A stretch of 9,538 nucleotides of DNA from an uncultured Odoribacter sp. GTDB lineage: Bacteria; Bacteroidota; Bacteroidia; Bacteroidales; Marinifilaceae. The translations under genes and the position numbers were made by a program. Under the pieces are notes generated by a model. The model saw only the letters and a program-made list of their open reading frames with translations. It made no database searches and was not told where the DNA came from. The stretch is taken from NCBI GenBank assembly GCA_934725835.1, contig CAKVCR010000093.1, forward strand, positions 1-9,538, given 5' to 3'. Shown in pieces: positions 7,991 through 9,538 of the stretch. Positions within the stretch are counted from its first letter, which is position 1, and each line of letters opens with the position of its first letter.

Positions 7991-9514
7991 TTAAAAATTC
8001 GTTTCATTTTCCGGTAACGGAATTACATAATTTTCCTCTGTCGGGAAAACATTCCCCTCAATACCTTTCAACGATCTTGCCAGACGCTTGTACATATAGA
8101 AAATCTGACCCTCTCCAATAAATTCCCGACGGGCATCGTTCAGCATCTCATACATCAATCCTTCAAAATCTACGATTCCCTTCTTCAAATCGGTTATGAT
8201 ATAGTCATCTGCCGGGAAACCTCTTCCTATCTTTACGTCACACAAATAGGATACACCCTCTTTCAATTCACCCTGCTCTCCTTTGATTTCCGCTGCGATA
8301 TAGTACATTTCGCTCATTCTTACCAAGGGAACCAATGTATTTGCCACCTCGCACTTAGTACCACTGGTCGTCTGTTCCTGATTTTTCCGCAGTGCAAACT
8401 CCTTGCCTTCATAATTATAGTCATACAGAGAATTCTTAAAACGATAGTCGTAGCTTTCCAAGTGACTGCCGTTCTTATCGTACACCATATCCAATCCGGG
8501 ATTAAAGAAAACATTCACATTATAAATCTCCAGCCAAGACAATTTTTCAGGATTAGACCAGCTATTAATCCGTTTGTCCCACTCGGGCAATTTCGGAGCA
8601 TATAATCCAAACAAAACATCGCTGTAATTCTTCAAATCGCCATATACCGATTGATCCTTAAATACAAAGCAATTTTTCTCCTTCTGATATTTAATCAAAT
8701 CTTCTGCGTATTTCAATGCTTCAGTTTTTTTGCCGGCATACATATAGACTCTTGCCAACATAGCCTGAATTGCATAATAATTCAAACGGTAACCACGCCC
8801 CATAAGGAAACGCTTCTCGCCGATACCCTTCTCTTCGAATCTGTTTTTCAGATTCATGGTAACAGTAGAGTCAAACGTCCACACCAAATCTTTCGCTTTC
8901 TCCAAATCCGCTATCATCAAATCCAAACACTCTCCCACTGTCTTTTTAGGAGAAACAAAAGATGGATACTCTGCCACATAAGGGATATACGCCCTTTGCG
9001 GATTCATCTTAGGAGACGGAGCAAACAGACGCAACATATCAAACTGTATAAAAGCCCGCAAAGCCAGAGCCTCTCCCCAAATCACATTTCTCTCCCGCTC
9101 TTTTTCCGCAAATTTTCCAGGAGCTGTATGTTCAATATTGTTCAATATATTATTGCAGTTTGCCACCAGATTATATGCTTTAGACCAGATGGTCTCTATT
9201 TCCGGCTTCAACTTTACATGATTCCAGGCATATTTGGAAGCTCCATATTGCCATCCGCTCACCTCTGAAGTTGAACGATCCCAGGGTCCGTACATCTGTC
9301 CCATGGCATCCACAATGCCCCATGTCATATTACGGCCGTAAAAATCAGATTCTGCCATTGATTTGTACACACCGTTCAATGCATTCCGGAAACCTTCTCC
9401 CGTAGAAAATAGATCCTTTTCACCAATCTGGTCCTCCGGCGAAACGTCCAGCCAACTGTTACATCCCGTAAACATCAGGGATAACATCAATACCAATATT
9501 GTATATCGTTTCAT
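7991..9514 (-). CDS. SusD/RagB family nutrient-binding outer membrane lipoprotein
   Basis: A full-length 507-residue SusD homologue. The signal peptide ends in MFTGC with lipid-bearing C18, followed by the family opening WLDVSPEDQI (21-30). Other hallmarks are the helix EALALRAFIQFDMLRLFAP (148-166), a helical repeat region YYAIQAMLARVYMYAGKKTEALKYAEDLI (246-274), the conserved VPLVRMSEMYYIAAE (395-409), ARREFIGEGQIFYMYKRL (461-478) and the end YVIPLPENETNF. SusD proteins sit on the cell surface as a lid over the SusC TonB-dependent channel and bind the ligand before uptake. The six bases upstream separate it from what looks like the last codons of a SusC gene, the usual partner. Aromatic residues are plentiful, but I cannot tell from sequence whether the ligand is a glycan or a peptide; the two downstream peptidases favour peptide. 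Family call very sure. Confidence 0.96.
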   Translation of the reverse strand: MKRYTILVLMLSLMFTGCNSWLDVSPEDQIGEKDLFSTGEGFRNALNGVYKSMAESDFYGRNMTWGIVDAMGQMYGPWDRSTSEVSGWQYGASKYAWNHVKLKPEIETIWSKAYNLVANCNNILNNIEHTAPGKFAEKERERNVIWGEALALRAFIQFDMLRLFAPSPKMNPQRAYIPYVAEYPSFVSPKKTVGECLDLMIADLEKAKDLVWTFDSTVTMNLKNRFEEKGIGEKRFLMGRGYRLNYYAIQAMLARVYMYAGKKTEALKYAEDLIKYQKEKNCFVFKDQSVYGDLKNYSDVLFGLYAPKLPEWDKRINSWSNPEKLSWLEIYNVNVFFNPGLDMVYDKNGSHLESYDYRFKNSLYDYNYEGKEFALRKNQEQTTSGTKCEVANTLVPLVRMSEMYYIAAEIKGEQGELKEGVSYLCDVKIGRGFPADDYIITDLKKGIVDFEGLMYEMLNDARREFIGEGQIFYMYKRLARSLKGIEGNVFPTEENYVIPLPENETNF

Positions 9515-9520
9515 AATATA

Positions 9521-9538
9521 TTAGAAATTAGCTTTTAA
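9521..9538 (-). CDS. C-terminal end of a probable SusC/RagA TonB-dependent transporter (only last 5 codons plus stop)
   Basis: On the minus strand these bases read Leu-Lys-Ala-Asn-Phe-stop, ending six bases before the SusD start. Bacteroidota SusC/RagA proteins end in a beta-strand with a terminal phenylalanine, as required for outer-membrane barrel assembly, and almost always lie directly upstream of susD. The residues, frame and position all fit, but five codons alone are weak evidence; the call rests mainly on the SusD neighbour. Confidence 0.6.
   Translation of the reverse strand, partial: LKANF

Larger units (their letters stand above)
1..9538 (-). other. Single polycistronic SusCD-peptidase locus (partial at both ends)
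   Basis: Seven same-strand coding regions follow one another with gaps of 6, 10, 19, 13, 5 and 5 bases. There is no room for terminators or conventional promoters between genes, so one transcript starting upstream of susC, beyond the right edge, is the simplest reading. All proteins with a visible N-terminus carry export signals: four lipoproteins and two type I-secreted peptidases. The set is a surface capture and import module (SusC, SusD, DUF4843, PKD-like) joined to protein-degrading enzymes (M6, S9). No sigma/anti-sigma pair, hybrid two-component sensor or SusR-type regulator is visible in this window. Confidence 0.82.

Noticed and set aside
8651..9268. A 205-codon open frame on the plus strand
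   Set aside because: It lies wholly antisense to the SusD gene, whose hallmarks are unmistakable. Its predicted protein is rich in Cys, His, Ile and Phe with no recognisable domain, as expected of a shadow frame.
1..9538. Classical glycan polysaccharide utilisation locus
   Set aside because: SusD suggested it at first, but no glycoside hydrolase, lyase, esterase or sulfatase is present. Both enzymes are peptidases. CAZymes outside the window remain possible.
1..9538. Search for tRNA, rRNA, riboswitch, CRISPR array, transposase or integration-site repeats
   Set aside because: Coding regions cover almost every base and gaps are 19 bases or less. I saw no direct-repeat array, transposase motif or terminal inverted repeats.

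Overview
The window looks like one polycistronic segment of a Bacteroidota genome, most likely order Bacteroidales (Bacteroides, Parabacteroides or an Odoribacteraceae-type gut organism; the genus cannot be fixed from sequence alone). Three things point there: a clear SusD/RagB-family lipoprotein, the Bacteroidota-restricted pair of a DUF4843 lipoprotein and a PKD-like lipoprotein, and AT-rich gene junctions mostly lacking Shine-Dalgarno sequences. Every supported gene is on the minus strand, so transcription runs from the right end of the window to the left.

In transcription order the layout is: the last codons of an apparent SusC/RagA TonB-dependent transporter (9521-9538, reading LKANF-stop); a SusD/RagB-like lipoprotein (7991-9514); a DUF4843 lipoprotein (7231-7980); a PKD-like lipoprotein with a probable beta-propeller C-terminal part (5568-7211); a secreted S9 (DPP-IV-like) serine peptidase (3227-5554); a secreted multidomain M6 metalloprotease (366-3221); and the first 120 codons of an unrecognised small lipoprotein (1-360) that runs off the left edge. 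All junctions are 5 to 19 bases, so there is no intergenic stretch that could hold an RNA gene, a terminator or a separate conventional promoter. The main promoter and any regulator must lie upstream of susC, outside the window. No stretch over 300 bases lacks a gene.

Taken together this resembles a SusCD-type outer-membrane uptake locus whose enzymes are peptidases instead of glycoside hydrolases. The inferred scheme is that the M6 endopeptidase cuts a protein or large peptide, the surface lipoproteins (SusD-like, DUF4843, PKD-like) bind pieces and pass them to the SusC channel, and the S9 exopeptidase-like enzyme trims imported peptides in the periplasm. The enzyme families and gene order are seen or recognised directly; the substrate and the division of labour are inference. 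No mobile element, CRISPR array, tRNA, rRNA or convincing pseudogene was found.
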